From: Pontibacter populi
Lineage (GTDB): Bacteria; Bacteroidota; Bacteroidia; Cytophagales; Hymenobacteraceae
Direction: 5' to 3'
DNA length: 64,000 bases
Assembly (NCBI RefSeq): GCF_019336435.1
Contig: NZ_JAHWXQ010000001.1
Span: 62,001 to 126,000, forward strand
Position 1 is the stretch's first letter, and each line of letters opens with the position of its first letter. A model generated the notes under the pieces. That model was not told the origin of the DNA. It ran no database searches and saw only the letters and a list, made by a program, of their open reading frames with translations. Shown piece after piece: positions 53,436 to 62,344 of this stretch. Position numbers and translations under genes: made by a program.

Positions 53436-53470
53436 AAAAACGGCCACCTGTTTTGCAAGTGGCCGTTTTT
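53436..53470 (-). terminator. Terminator downstream of the nucleotidyltransferase-phosphoesterase pair
   Basis: A 12-bp perfect stem, AAAAACGGCCAC with GTGGCCGTTTTT, 11-nt loop. It lies 13 bp beyond the phosphoesterase stop on the minus strand. Confidence 0.9.
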
Positions 53471-53483
53471 TCCTTTTCATACT

Positions 53484-54224
53484 TTATACTTCCAGTACAT
53501 AATACAGCAGTGGTTTATCCAGCTTTTGCAGCAATGGTTTAGCTACATTAAAGACCTTTACACCTTTAGCAGTTGCCCCTTCTAAAGTACCCACATGCGC
53601 ATGCCCATGGAAGGCGGCCAATACCTGGCGTCGCTCTAATGGTTCTGCCAGCCTGGATGAGCCCAGAAACGGGTAAATAGCTTCGGGCTCGCCTTCTATA
53701 GTTGCTGCAATAGGAGCATAATGCAAAACAGCAATTTTAGGGATATCCGGGTGTTCTGTCTCCAACCTTGACAAAGCGCCATCCAGTTTCAGCGACTCAT
53801 CAACAGCTTCCTGCACGAAAGATTTCATCATTGGTTCACCGAACATGGCCAGCATAGCGCGGTTAAAACCTCCGCCAAAGCCTTTTACGCCGGCGAATCC
53901 CACACCTTCCAATACCACCATATCGCCATCCAGCATATGTACGCCGGTTTGCGCCAGCACTTTCCGTATTTCGTCATGCTCGTTGTGGTCGTAGTCGTGG
54001 TTACCTAATACAGCAACTACAGGTATGGAACAAGCACGCAGTTCTTCGGCTAATATTTCTGCTTCCGAGGCACGTCCGTGGTCGGTCAGGTCACCGCATA
54101 TCAGCAGCACATCTGCATCTGCCGATACGTCCTTGAAAAACTCAGTCCATTTGCCCTTGTCGGTATCACGTACATGTATATCGCCCACAGCCGCAACACG
54201 CGTTTTCTTCTTTTTTTTATCCAT
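53484..54224 (-). CDS. Metallophosphoesterase
   Basis: A 246-residue calcineurin-like phosphoesterase. The metal motifs are D15-x-H17 in VGDIHVRD, D45 in CGDLTDHG, N75-H76 in LGNHDYDHN, the HYAP segment and GHAHVG near the C-terminus. All are intact. Substrate is not readable: nucleotide, phosphoprotein or RNA phosphodiester are all possible. It starts 3 bp after the nucleotidyltransferase gene, so the two are translated from one message. Confidence 0.9.
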   Translation of the reverse strand: MDKKKKKTRVAAVGDIHVRDTDKGKWTEFFKDVSADADVLLICGDLTDHGRASEAEILAEELRACSIPVVAVLGNHDYDHNEHDEIRKVLAQTGVHMLDGDMVVLEGVGFAGVKGFGGGFNRAMLAMFGEPMMKSFVQEAVDESLKLDGALSRLETEHPDIPKIAVLHYAPIAATIEGEPEAIYPFLGSSRLAEPLERRQVLAAFHGHAHVGTLEGATAKGVKVFNVAKPLLQKLDKPLLYYVLEV

Positions 54225-54227
54225 TCG

Positions 54228-55022
54228 CTAAATGGTTTTTATAGTTACCACCTTGTACTCCCATTCCGTAATATCGGTTTTGTACTGGGTCTGGTCTATA
54301 ATAGGGCCGCGGCAAACTTTTTCAACCGAAGCAGGAAGTTCATACTGATGATGCGCGCGCTGCATAAGCTCATCAAAAAGCCATTTCGGGATAATATCGC
54401 GGTCGGCAGGATAAACAAACTGGAAGTTGATGACCTGGCTCAGGAGCAGTTGCCAGTGGTGGTCCATGCGGCTGAACAGGCGCTTCCAGTCGAGCTTTTT
54501 ACCGTAGCGCAGAAACAGGTGGTTCACATCGGCACCGTCGTAACGCTCGCGATTCTGCACGTATATTTTGCACCAGATCAGCTCTTCCGGCGCCAGGAAT
54601 TTTACAGGTATCCCAAACACTTTTCCTTTCACGGCATACTCATACCAGCTATCGTCTACAGTACAGATGTTATTCACCGTATCAAAAATAATATCGATGT
54701 AGTAGCCATTCTGAAACACTTTGGCCAGCCAGCGGGCATCTGTTATCTCGGTCTGGTAGCCCTTGTCGTTGAGGTATTTCAGGTGATACTGGTACTCGCT
54801 GGGCTTGCAGAAAATATCCAGGTCTTTCATGTCGCGCACAATACCGGTATATTCATACATCGCATAGCCGCCGCCCAGCAGGTAGGGCGTAGGGCTGTCC
54901 TTCAGGAGCGTAAGGGTTTTCTTATAAAATTCGTTGGCGATATCCTGGCCATTTGTAGCTTCTTTAGGCGTAGCTACGCTTTTGCCGTTTATCACCGCTT
55001 TTTCTTCTTTTATCTTTTTCAT
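54228..55022 (-). CDS. Nucleotidyltransferase-fold protein
   Basis: A 264-residue protein with a nucleotidyltransferase core. It has the LLGGGYAMYEYTG glycine motif (48-60), the metal-binding acidic pair D67/D69 in RDMKDLDIF, and a third acid in YYIDIIFDT. This resembles the minimal or AbiEii-like nucleotidyltransferases. The C-terminal half is helical with a YDGADVNHLFLRYG segment. It is strictly paired with the metallophosphoesterase downstream. The target (protein, tRNA or nucleotide) is unknown. Confidence 0.75.
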   Translation of the reverse strand: MKKIKEEKAVINGKSVATPKEATNGQDIANEFYKKTLTLLKDSPTPYLLGGGYAMYEYTGIVRDMKDLDIFCKPSEYQYHLKYLNDKGYQTEITDARWLAKVFQNGYYIDIIFDTVNNICTVDDSWYEYAVKGKVFGIPVKFLAPEELIWCKIYVQNRERYDGADVNHLFLRYGKKLDWKRLFSRMDHHWQLLLSQVINFQFVYPADRDIIPKWLFDELMQRAHHQYELPASVEKVCRGPIIDQTQYKTDITEWEYKVVTIKTI

Positions 55023-56129
55023 GTTAAGTCGATACTATAAAATCAGGTCTTGTTGCATTCATTTGGCATCGCAAGTGACGGGAAGGAACAACAAGGGAGT
55101 AGATTATTTACTCCATTCTGAGAGAATAGTTGTTGCGTAATTACAAGAAAGTGTCTGGTTATTAGCTAAAAGAAGTGCAAAAAAGTTGTTTTACATTGTG
55201 AGTAAATAGTGTCGTTACCTGTAAAAAATCGGGGTTTGTGGCTATTGACCCGGAGTATTTGTTGTGGGACTAGTGCAATGTTGCATAAGTATTGACTGTT
55301 TCACTAGTTCACCTTAGTCCTATAGTTACTGTTTCTTTTCATGTTCTTCAGAGCGGCAGGTGAGGGATCATAATCGTACTATAGTTGCTTTACCCTTTAC
55401 TGTCATTTCGAACGCAGTGAGAAATCTATCTCGGCTTATAGTTGAATTTACCTGCACTTTGATATAGGATATCCTTTCAAATATCCTTTAATCCTGGGAG
55501 CTTTACTTATCTATCGTTTCAATTCACCTTGGCTCCCTCACGGCCGGGAGGCCCCGTCTTCGGGCATCGCGCTGCTTTCGCTTCCTTGGCTCCTAACCTC
55601 GCCATGCCTGCCGGCACCGCAACAAAGCAAAGGCGCTCAACCCAAAGACTGTGATCAATTCGATAGTTATGGTTGTTATAGTTTGCAACAATAAGCTTCG
55701 AGCTTGATCGTGGTAGTAGTTTCGAGAAGACAGGTAAACCTGTCCTGTTCTTCAGCTGTAACTATAGCACTATAAAGCAAACAATAGTAAATGCAGCAAT
55801 TGTCCCCTTGAGGGTACTACAGGGGTGTTAAAACCGGAACTATAGAACTATAATACCAACTATAGCAACAACAGAAATTCCCCTCTCGGGAGGGGCAGGG
55901 GTGGGTTAAAACACTAACGATAAAACTACACCTCCAACTATAGAAGTAGCAGATGGTTGTGAAGGGGTAATCCTATCACTTTCGATCAAATCTCTCCTGA
56001 TATACTGATACATTCAACCTATGCAAAACCGCTCTATAGCCGCTATTGATTAAATCAAATTAAAGAGGTATTTTAGAAGGGCCGGCAGGTAATGGTTCCG
56101 GCGCTTCACTCACTTCCAAACCTAAAACT
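55023..56129. other. 1.1-kb gene-free stretch with composite repeat copy D
   Basis: No gene seen. About 55023-55390 is AT-rich without recognisable elements and probably holds the promoter of the nucleotidyltransferase operon. Composite repeat D occupies 55402-55912. The last 200 bp lead to the redoxin gene. Confidence 0.75.
55402..55912 (+). repeat. Composite five-module repeat, copy D
   Basis: All five modules in order: i at 55402-55427 (GTCATTTCGAACGCAGTGAG), ii at 55535-55575, iii hairpin at 55729-55744 (GACAGG-TAAA-CCTGTC), iv at 55801-55834 and v at 55873-55912 (CCCCTCTCGGGAGGGGCAGG). AACTATAG motifs fill the spacers between iii, iv and v. Confidence 0.85.
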
Positions 56130-56690
56130 ATGGCTTACGCAACTTCTGAAATTGCTTTAGGCACCCAGGCACCCGACTTCGCATTACTCGACACTGTTTC
56201 CGGAAGACTGTTTTCGCTACGCGATGTAGCAGGTAGTAAGGCAACTGTTATCATGTTTACCTGTAACCATTGCCCATATGTCCAACACATCCTGGATAAG
56301 GTAGTAGAAGTTGCAAAAGAATATCAGCAAAAGGGAGTAGGTTTTGTAGCCATCAGCGCCAACGATGCAACTATACAGCCAGAAGACCGACCAAGTGAAA
56401 TGAAAGCCCTTGCACAGGAACGCGGCTTTACTTTTCCATATCTGTATGACCAGACGCAACAAGTGGCCCGCACGTATCAGGCAGTTTGCACGCCCGAGTT
56501 TTTTGCGTTTGATGCCAACAAACGCTTAGCCTACCACGGTCAGTTTGATAGTTCACGGCCAAAATCGCATATACTGGTTACCGGACAGGATCTCACAAGT
56601 GCCCTCGATGCATTACTAAAGGGCCAGCAGCCATCACAAGAACAACAGCCAGCTGTTGGGTGCGGCATTAAATGGAAACATCCGTATTAG
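56130..56690 (+). CDS. Thioredoxin-family (redoxin) protein with NHCPYV motif
   Basis: A 186-residue peroxiredoxin/thioredoxin-fold protein. It begins LGTQAPDFALLDTVSGRLFSL and carries the site MFTCNHCPYVQHILDK. C-x2-C replaces the usual WCxxC. VCTPEFFAFDANKRLAYHGQFD and a C-terminal GCGIKWK tail follow, as in this family. The reaction is unknown; a thiol-disulfide role is likely. Its 3' end overlaps the convergent L,D-transpeptidase gene by 23 bp. Confidence 0.87.
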   Translation: MAYATSEIALGTQAPDFALLDTVSGRLFSLRDVAGSKATVIMFTCNHCPYVQHILDKVVEVAKEYQQKGVGFVAISANDATIQPEDRPSEMKALAQERGFTFPYLYDQTQQVARTYQAVCTPEFFAFDANKRLAYHGQFDSSRPKSHILVTGQDLTSALDALLKGQQPSQEQQPAVGCGIKWKHPY

Positions 56691-57525
56691 GCGGCAAAGC
56701 ATTATTCGGATTTTCATTTACGATTTCAGCCATAGCAGTGGCGTGGTCTAAATAATGCGACGTATAGGCGTCGCTTTTAGCGTGTACATACATGGCTGTT
56801 TCGCCCATGACCGTGTTAATAATATCCTCGTGCTCCTCCATAGGCAAGGCCGGACAACCTAAGCTTCTGCCAAGTCTACCTGCCTGATCTATAAATTTAG
56901 GGCTTGCATATTCGGCACCATGTATTACAATGCAGCGGTCCAGGGCGTTGGTGTTAAACCCCTCATCTACACCTTCTAATTTAAGCGAAAGCCCATGCTT
57001 GCCGTTGTAAGTTTTTTGGGTCACATAAAAGCCTATACTACTCATATACGACTTGTCCTCGTTCGAGAAATTCTCAGCAAACTCCCCTCCCGAATTCCGG
57101 CCATGTGCCACGTAAGTATGATGCAAAAGTTCTTTCTTTTCAATATCTACCACCCAAAGCCTTTTTTGTGTTGATGACTTTGTAAAATCGACCATCGTTA
57201 ATACCGGTTTGCCTGATAGCTTGCCTTCATGTTTCATGTTATAGTACCCGGTGAGTGCTTTCGAAAAAACTTCGTATTTCAGGCCGGTTTGCCCAAGTCC
57301 CATTTCGTTATACAAACTATAAGCCACCTCATCGAACTGCATAATTTTGTAGTTCGATACTGTTTCCTTAGTAGTTTTCTTGGTCTTGGTTTTAGCTGCA
57401 CTGCTACTGATCGGCGCGGCCATAGGCGAAAATATAAGTGGAGCAAACAGCGGAAAAAGTCTTTTCGCTACTTTTCGTTTCCGTGCGTGCCACCTTGTTT
57501 TTTTCTTATCCATATCTTCTAACAT
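56668..57525 (-). CDS. Murein L,D-transpeptidase catalytic-domain protein
   Basis: A 285-residue protein. The basic N-terminus is followed by a hydrophobic stretch (LFPLFAPLIFSPMAAPISSSA) that serves as signal or anchor. The catalytic region has H202 in IVIHGAEY and C224 in RSLGCPAL, the L,D-transpeptidase-like HG...GCPA pattern. It should act on peptidoglycan stem peptides in the periplasm. Met5 (57513) is an alternative start. The last 23 bp overlap the convergent redoxin gene. Confidence 0.87.
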   Translation of the reverse strand: MLEDMDKKKTRWHARKRKVAKRLFPLFAPLIFSPMAAPISSSAAKTKTKKTTKETVSNYKIMQFDEVAYSLYNEMGLGQTGLKYEVFSKALTGYYNMKHEGKLSGKPVLTMVDFTKSSTQKRLWVVDIEKKELLHHTYVAHGRNSGGEFAENFSNEDKSYMSSIGFYVTQKTYNGKHGLSLKLEGVDEGFNTNALDRCIVIHGAEYASPKFIDQAGRLGRSLGCPALPMEEHEDIINTVMGETAMYVHAKSDAYTSHYLDHATAMAEIVNENPNNALPPNTDVSI

Positions 57526-57793
57526 TCGTTCTTCAGCACTTTATTGTACGCCCTGCACCTTCCATAGTTTAATTTTAAACCCTGGCTAACAGTGTTTTCA
57601 GATTAATGAGCTGTTGAAAGCCCTAACTATAGTCGGGCTGTGTTTTTCCTGTTCCGAATAAGATGGAGGTACTTTTCCCGGACTAAAAACAAATGTCATT
57701 GCGCCCGTATACCTGCACTATAGTTTCTCAGGAAACTGATTTCTGATTATCTTTGAACTAGAGAAGCAATTTATAACTATAACCGATCACCGT

Positions 57794-58693
57794 TTGAAAT
57801 TAGCCGCCATCGATATAGGCTCCAACGCCGTAAGGTGCCAGATCTCAAGTGCCCTTCAGCAGGATGCCAGTGTAATTTTTAAACGGATAGAATACATCCG
57901 CTACGCCATCCGATTTGGAGAAGATGTATTTAATTCAGGCTATATCAGCGAGATCAAGATAGATAAGTTTGTAAAGTTGCTTCATGCCTTCCAGCTGCTT
58001 TTAGATGTGCACGATGTAGATCACTTTATGATCTGCGCAACCTCAGCCATGCGTAACTCCCAGAACGCACTGGAAATACTGAAACTGGTAGAGGAACGAT
58101 TGGGGATGAAGATAGATGTTATTGACGGCGTGGCCGAAGCAGAGTTAATAAACAAAGTCATCGTGAATTTCCTGGATGAGCGTAACTACCTGCATATTGA
58201 CGTGGGTGGTGGCAGTACAGAATTCAATATTTATGTTAACCGCCAGAAAGTGGCTTCTCAATCATTTGAGCAGGGTTCTATACGCCACATGCACGGGAAC
58301 GACTCTGTAGAACTCTGGAACATGATGCGCCACTGGATAGAAGAAAATGCACGTAAATACCAGCCTTCCCGCGCTATTGGTACGGGTGGCAACATTAACA
58401 AGATCTATGACATGGCCGGCAAGGTAACCGGCAAGCCCATCTTCCGAAAACAGATCGAAGAGGTAGTAACTATAGTTTCGGGGATGAGCATGGAAGATCG
58501 TGTAAATAAGCTGCTCCTGAACCCGGATCGAGCCGATGTCATTCTGCCAGCCGCCGAAATATATTTATCTGCTATGCGCTGGGCAAAACTGGAGAGTATG
58601 ATGGTTCCGAATGTGGGTTTGAAAGATGGCATGATCCACTCCCTTTACGAGCAGTTTCATCCCGAACGGTTCGTTATTGGTGGGATTAATTAA
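57794..58693 (+). CDS. Ppx/GppA family exopolyphosphatase
   Basis: A 299-residue protein of the ASKHA phosphatase fold, using a TTG start that places LAAIDIGSNAVRCQIS at the N-terminus. Visible motifs are CATSAMRNSQN, the catalytic-type Glu region EAELINKV, DVGGGSTEFNIY and GTGGNINKIYDMA. It is the short form without the C-terminal HD domain. It should release phosphate from polyphosphate or pppGpp. The polyphosphate kinase gene lies convergent 700 bp away, which supports a polyphosphate role. Confidence 0.9.
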   Translation: MKLAAIDIGSNAVRCQISSALQQDASVIFKRIEYIRYAIRFGEDVFNSGYISEIKIDKFVKLLHAFQLLLDVHDVDHFMICATSAMRNSQNALEILKLVEERLGMKIDVIDGVAEAELINKVIVNFLDERNYLHIDVGGGSTEFNIYVNRQKVASQSFEQGSIRHMHGNDSVELWNMMRHWIEENARKYQPSRAIGTGGNINKIYDMAGKVTGKPIFRKQIEEVVTIVSGMSMEDRVNKLLLNPDRADVILPAAEIYLSAMRWAKLESMMVPNVGLKDGMIHSLYEQFHPERFVIGGIN

Positions 58694-58769
58694 TCGTTAT
58701 AGTTTAGTCTCTTTTCAGTTTCATCCCGAATGCAGCCAAGGAATTTTATATGTTTTATAGTTCACTTTT

Positions 58770-59305
58770 GTCATTTCGACGAAAGGAGAAATCTACCTCA
58801 GCTTATAGTTCGATTGTCTAAAGTTCTATAATCTACTACTCCACAACCCGAAACAAGCCTTCCTTTTATAGCTCCTTCTAATCCTGAGAGCTCTGCATAC
58901 TTACTGTTCTATAGTTTACTTTGGTGCCCTCACGGCCGGGAGGCCCCGTCTTCGGGCATCGCGCTGCTGCTTTCTTGCTTCCCTCGCTCTGCTCGGGTTG
59001 CCTAAAGGCACTGCAACAAAGCAAAGGCGCTCAACCCAAAGACTGTGAAGTTTCGCATAGTAACCAGCATCTATAGTTTGAACTGGGAGGCTTTGAGATG
59101 TATCGTGGCTATAGTTCCGAAGGGGCAGGGAAACCTGCCCTGTTCGTGGTCTGTAACCATAGAACTATAGTTTAGAAATTAGTAGCAGCAGCAATTGTCC
59201 CCTTGAGGGGACTATAGGGGTGTTAAAACAGAAACTATAAAATTATAGCCACGGACTAAAGCAACCTCAGAAATCCCCCTCTTAGGCGAGGCAGGGATGG
59301 GTTTA
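58770..59305 (+). repeat. Composite five-module repeat, copy E
   Basis: Module i at 58770-58794 (TCATTTCGACGAAAGGAG), ii at 58927-58967, iii hairpin at 59123-59140 (GGGCAGG-GAAA-CCTGCCC), iv at 59196-59229 and v at 59269-59305. The iii stem differs from the other copies by a compensated pair. Order and spacing match copy D. Confidence 0.85.
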
Positions 59306-59354
59306 AGGCATGACCTCTCACCCCAATCAACATGACAAAAGAACCAGCATTAAA

Positions 59355-59385
59355 AAACCCTCCTCTTATTACTAAGGGAGGGTTT
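59355..59385. terminator. Terminator between composite repeat E and ppk1
   Basis: A 9-bp stem, AAACCCTCC with GGAGGGTTT, 13-nt loop. The A-run on its left gives a U-run for ppk1 on the minus strand. It lies 10 bp beyond the ppk1 stop. Confidence 0.82.
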
Positions 59386-59395
59386 GAGGATTTAT

Positions 59396-61498
59396 TTAAA
59401 CCAGTTCTATATCCGCATTCTCATAGATGGTACGGTTGTAGAAAATCTTGTGAATATCCACTACATCTTCTCCGGCGGCAGGGCGTTTTTTAACGTACGT
59501 ACCGTCTTCGCGCATAATGTAGGAGTTCTGGTTATCGAGCAGGTTATAGTGCAGGATGGAGATTGCTTCGCGTTTCAGATCTTCGTTAAGTAACAGGAAC
59601 AAGGCTTCTATTCTCCTGTCGAAACTGCGGACCATGACATCAGCGCTGCCGCTGTAAACTTTGGCATCACCACTGTTATGGAAATAATAAATACGGCTGT
59701 GTTCCAGGTACTCCCCAACTATAGATTTCACGAAAATGTTCTCGCTCAGGTCTTCGCGGCCCGGGCGCAGACAGCAAATTCCGCGAACTATAAGTTTTAT
59801 AGGAACACCAGCTTTGGATGCCTTGTAAAACTCGTCCATTACCTCTTTGTCTTCCAGCGAGTTGATCTTGATTACAATACCGCTTTTCAACCCTTTCTTG
59901 GCATTCCGGGCTTCGTTACGGATAAGTTCTATCAGCTGGTTGCGCAGGCCTTTCGGCGAGGTCATCAGCGATTTATACTCGTTCGGGCGTGAGTGGCCGG
60001 TAATTACATTAAAGAATTCGGAAACGTCGTGCGCGTAAATCTCATCGGTTGTAAGCAAACTGACATCAGAATATAAACGGGCCGTTTGTTCGTTATAGTT
60101 ACCACTACCAATATGCACGTAACGTGTTACCTTCTCCCCTTCTTTCCGAATGATCATCAGCATTTTAGTATGGGTTTTATACTTGCTGATGCCATAGATT
60201 ACAAAACAGCCGGCTTTTTCCAGGCGGTCCCCTTCTTTCAGGTTACGCTCTTCATCAAAGCGGGCTTTTACTTCAAACAACACCGATACGTGCTTCCCGT
60301 TTTCAGCCGCTTTAAGTAAGGCGGCCGTAACACGGCTTTGGTCTGCGAGGCGGTATATCGTTTGCTTGATACCCAGCACGTACGGGTCTTCGGCGGCGCG
60401 CTCCAGCAATTGCACCACCGGCTCCATGCTGTTGTAAGGATGATGCAGCAATACATCATGCTCTTTCAGGTACTGGAAAAGATCGATGCCATCACTGGGC
60501 AGGCTGCGTGGCATTACCGAGGATGGCTGTTTAAAGCAACGGTCCTTGAACTGGCGATGGTTAATAATCTGCCACAGCGCGCGCAGGTCTATTAAACTAT
60601 TGATAGTGAAAACGTTGGCATTGTCAATCACCCAGCGATCCTTCAGCACTTTCATCATAAATGCAGATGGGTTCCGTTCCACTTCCAGGCGTACCACACG
60701 TCCTTTTTTACGCGTTTTCAGCTTCGATTTTATTTCCTGTACAAAGTCAGCTTCAATGTCGTCAGATTCTTCGAGGGTAAAATCGCCGTTGCGGGTAATA
60801 CGGAACAGGTTAACTGAAACGATATCCACATTACGGAAAAGCTTCTTTATTTTCCAGCGGATAATTTCTTCGATGGGTACGAATATGATCTTATCCTTGC
60901 GGTTGATCTCGTAGAAACGCGCCAGGTTTTGGGGTATCTGTACAAAAGTCAGGCGGTCCTGTGCCTTCTGCTCATCGTCGGTGCGGGTGACTACACCAAA
61001 GGTCAGCAGCTGATTCATGAGTAGCGGAAAGCCATGGTAATTATCGAATACCATGGGCGTAAGCAGCGGGAATATGGTATTTTTAAAGTACCCGTCTACT
61101 TTTTTCTGCTCTATTTCGGTCAGTTCGCCAACCATCAGTACGTCAAAGCCACTCTTATCGAAAAGCGGTTTTAGCTCGTTGTTGTAGGTCAGGTACTGGT
61201 CGTTTACGAAACGATGCGAGTAATCTAAAAGCTTTTTGCGGAACGGCAACTCGCGCAGGCCCGAATAATCTGTACGCTCTTTACCGTAATCGATATAGTT
61301 GTACAAACTGCCCACCCTGATCATGAAAAACTCGTCGAGGTTAGACGAGGTAATAGCCAGGAACTTGAGCCTGTCGAAAATAGACTTGTTTGTGTCGCGG
61401 GCCTGATCGAGTACGCGGTAATTAAAGCGTAGCCAGCTCAGGTCGCGGCTGATGTATTTACTTTTCTTTATCTGGTCAGAGACCTTATTTATAAGCAT
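59396..61498 (-). CDS. ppk1: Polyphosphate kinase 1
   Basis: A 700-residue enzyme that builds polyphosphate from ATP. It opens with YISRDLSWLRFNYRVLDQA, the N domain. The catalytic region has HHPYNSMEPVVQLLERAA, IKQTIYRLADQSRV and the phospho-acceptor H443 in YKTHTKMLMI, then HIGSGNYNEQTARLYSDVS. It ends with the second HKD-like region (NSGDAKVYSGSADVMVRSFDRRIE). Length is normal for PPK1. The convergent neighbour is a Ppx/GppA phosphatase. Confidence 0.97.
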   Translation of the reverse strand: MLINKVSDQIKKSKYISRDLSWLRFNYRVLDQARDTNKSIFDRLKFLAITSSNLDEFFMIRVGSLYNYIDYGKERTDYSGLRELPFRKKLLDYSHRFVNDQYLTYNNELKPLFDKSGFDVLMVGELTEIEQKKVDGYFKNTIFPLLTPMVFDNYHGFPLLMNQLLTFGVVTRTDDEQKAQDRLTFVQIPQNLARFYEINRKDKIIFVPIEEIIRWKIKKLFRNVDIVSVNLFRITRNGDFTLEESDDIEADFVQEIKSKLKTRKKGRVVRLEVERNPSAFMMKVLKDRWVIDNANVFTINSLIDLRALWQIINHRQFKDRCFKQPSSVMPRSLPSDGIDLFQYLKEHDVLLHHPYNSMEPVVQLLERAAEDPYVLGIKQTIYRLADQSRVTAALLKAAENGKHVSVLFEVKARFDEERNLKEGDRLEKAGCFVIYGISKYKTHTKMLMIIRKEGEKVTRYVHIGSGNYNEQTARLYSDVSLLTTDEIYAHDVSEFFNVITGHSRPNEYKSLMTSPKGLRNQLIELIRNEARNAKKGLKSGIVIKINSLEDKEVMDEFYKASKAGVPIKLIVRGICCLRPGREDLSENIFVKSIVGEYLEHSRIYYFHNSGDAKVYSGSADVMVRSFDRRIEALFLLLNEDLKREAISILHYNLLDNQNSYIMREDGTYVKKRPAAGEDVVDIHKIFYNRTIYENADIELV

Positions 61499-61651
61499 GT
61501 TAACAGTAGAATTTAAAGCCGATCAGGGTTTGAGATCAGTTTTCTCAGGATGAAATTTGTACTTAGTGCTAATATATAGTTTGTAACGGATATTGCACAG
61601 TTTTAGCCATCCCAATACGTATTTATTATAGCTTCGGCCAGCGTTTATAGT

Positions 61652-62311
61652 TTAATCTATGGTTTGATCCGAAGAATTGCTTCCCAAATCAATAATATAT
61701 ACTATGCCTGCCGCTACCGTAACTCCATTTATAGAGGTAAGAGAAGTATAATTGCGGTAAGCTCCACCCTCTTGTGTAGCTCTTGAAAAGGACTCCGGGG
61801 TAAGGTACCGGGAAGTGGTGCCACTCAGGTATTCGATGCTTCCCTCGAAGCGCCATTTTTTGCCCCCGATCTGCAAGCCTGCTCGGGCACCATACCCCAG
61901 CGAAACAGAAGTAAAACCAGAGCTGCTCTCAGAAGAAAAATCATCTTTTTCGTAGCTCATGAACCGCAGACCCAGCAATGCATAGGCAAACGGATGAAAG
62001 TATCTGGCTACGGTAGCTTCAGCGCCAAAATGTGTATTTAAAATACTCATGCCGGCCTTCATATCCGAATTATTATCAAAAGCCAGGATGTTCCGGGAAT
62101 AACTAAGTCCGCCAGCCCAGGGCTTTTCTGATGGCTTTATAAGTAAGCTCGGCTCATAGCCAATGGCCGCATACGTATCCCCGAATCTACCGGCAAAACC
62201 TGTTACCCGTGCTTTTAACGAAATGTCAACTTCTTGTGCGACGCCAACTATAGGCACTAATACAAAACAGGCTAAAACCAGTAGCGATGCTTTAAAAGCT
62301 TTCATAAACAA
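61652..62311 (-). CDS. Outer-membrane beta-barrel protein
   Basis: A 219-residue exported protein. The signal peptide ends near residue 25 (VLVPIVGVA then QEVD). Barrel-like strands include VDISLKARVTGFAGRFG, FHPFAYALLGLRFMSYE, VSLGYGARAGLQIGGKKWRF and VTVAAGIVYIIDLG. It lacks a C-terminal aromatic at the very end, so barrel assignment is moderate. It lies downstream of the esterase gene on the same strand (33-bp gap). Confidence 0.78.
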   Translation of the reverse strand: MFMKAFKASLLVLACFVLVPIVGVAQEVDISLKARVTGFAGRFGDTYAAIGYEPSLLIKPSEKPWAGGLSYSRNILAFDNNSDMKAGMSILNTHFGAEATVARYFHPFAYALLGLRFMSYEKDDFSSESSSGFTSVSLGYGARAGLQIGGKKWRFEGSIEYLSGTTSRYLTPESFSRATQEGGAYRNYTSLTSINGVTVAAGIVYIIDLGSNSSDQTID

Positions 62312-62344
62312 ACTATAAAGAGAGATCAGAACTATAAGAAACGG

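Larger units (their letters stand above)
58694..59395. other. Gene-free stretch between ppx and ppk1 with composite repeat copy E
   Basis: The two genes are convergent. The gap holds composite repeat E, about eight AACTATA/TATAGTT motifs and a terminator next to ppk1. No gene. Confidence 0.8.

Noticed and set aside
54078..55040. 320-codon plus-strand frame
   Set aside because: It is antisense to the nucleotidyltransferase and phosphoesterase genes, both of which show intact catalytic motifs.
2881..59305. CRISPR array
   Set aside because: The repeats are few, long, modular and unevenly spaced, on both strands, and no cas gene is present.
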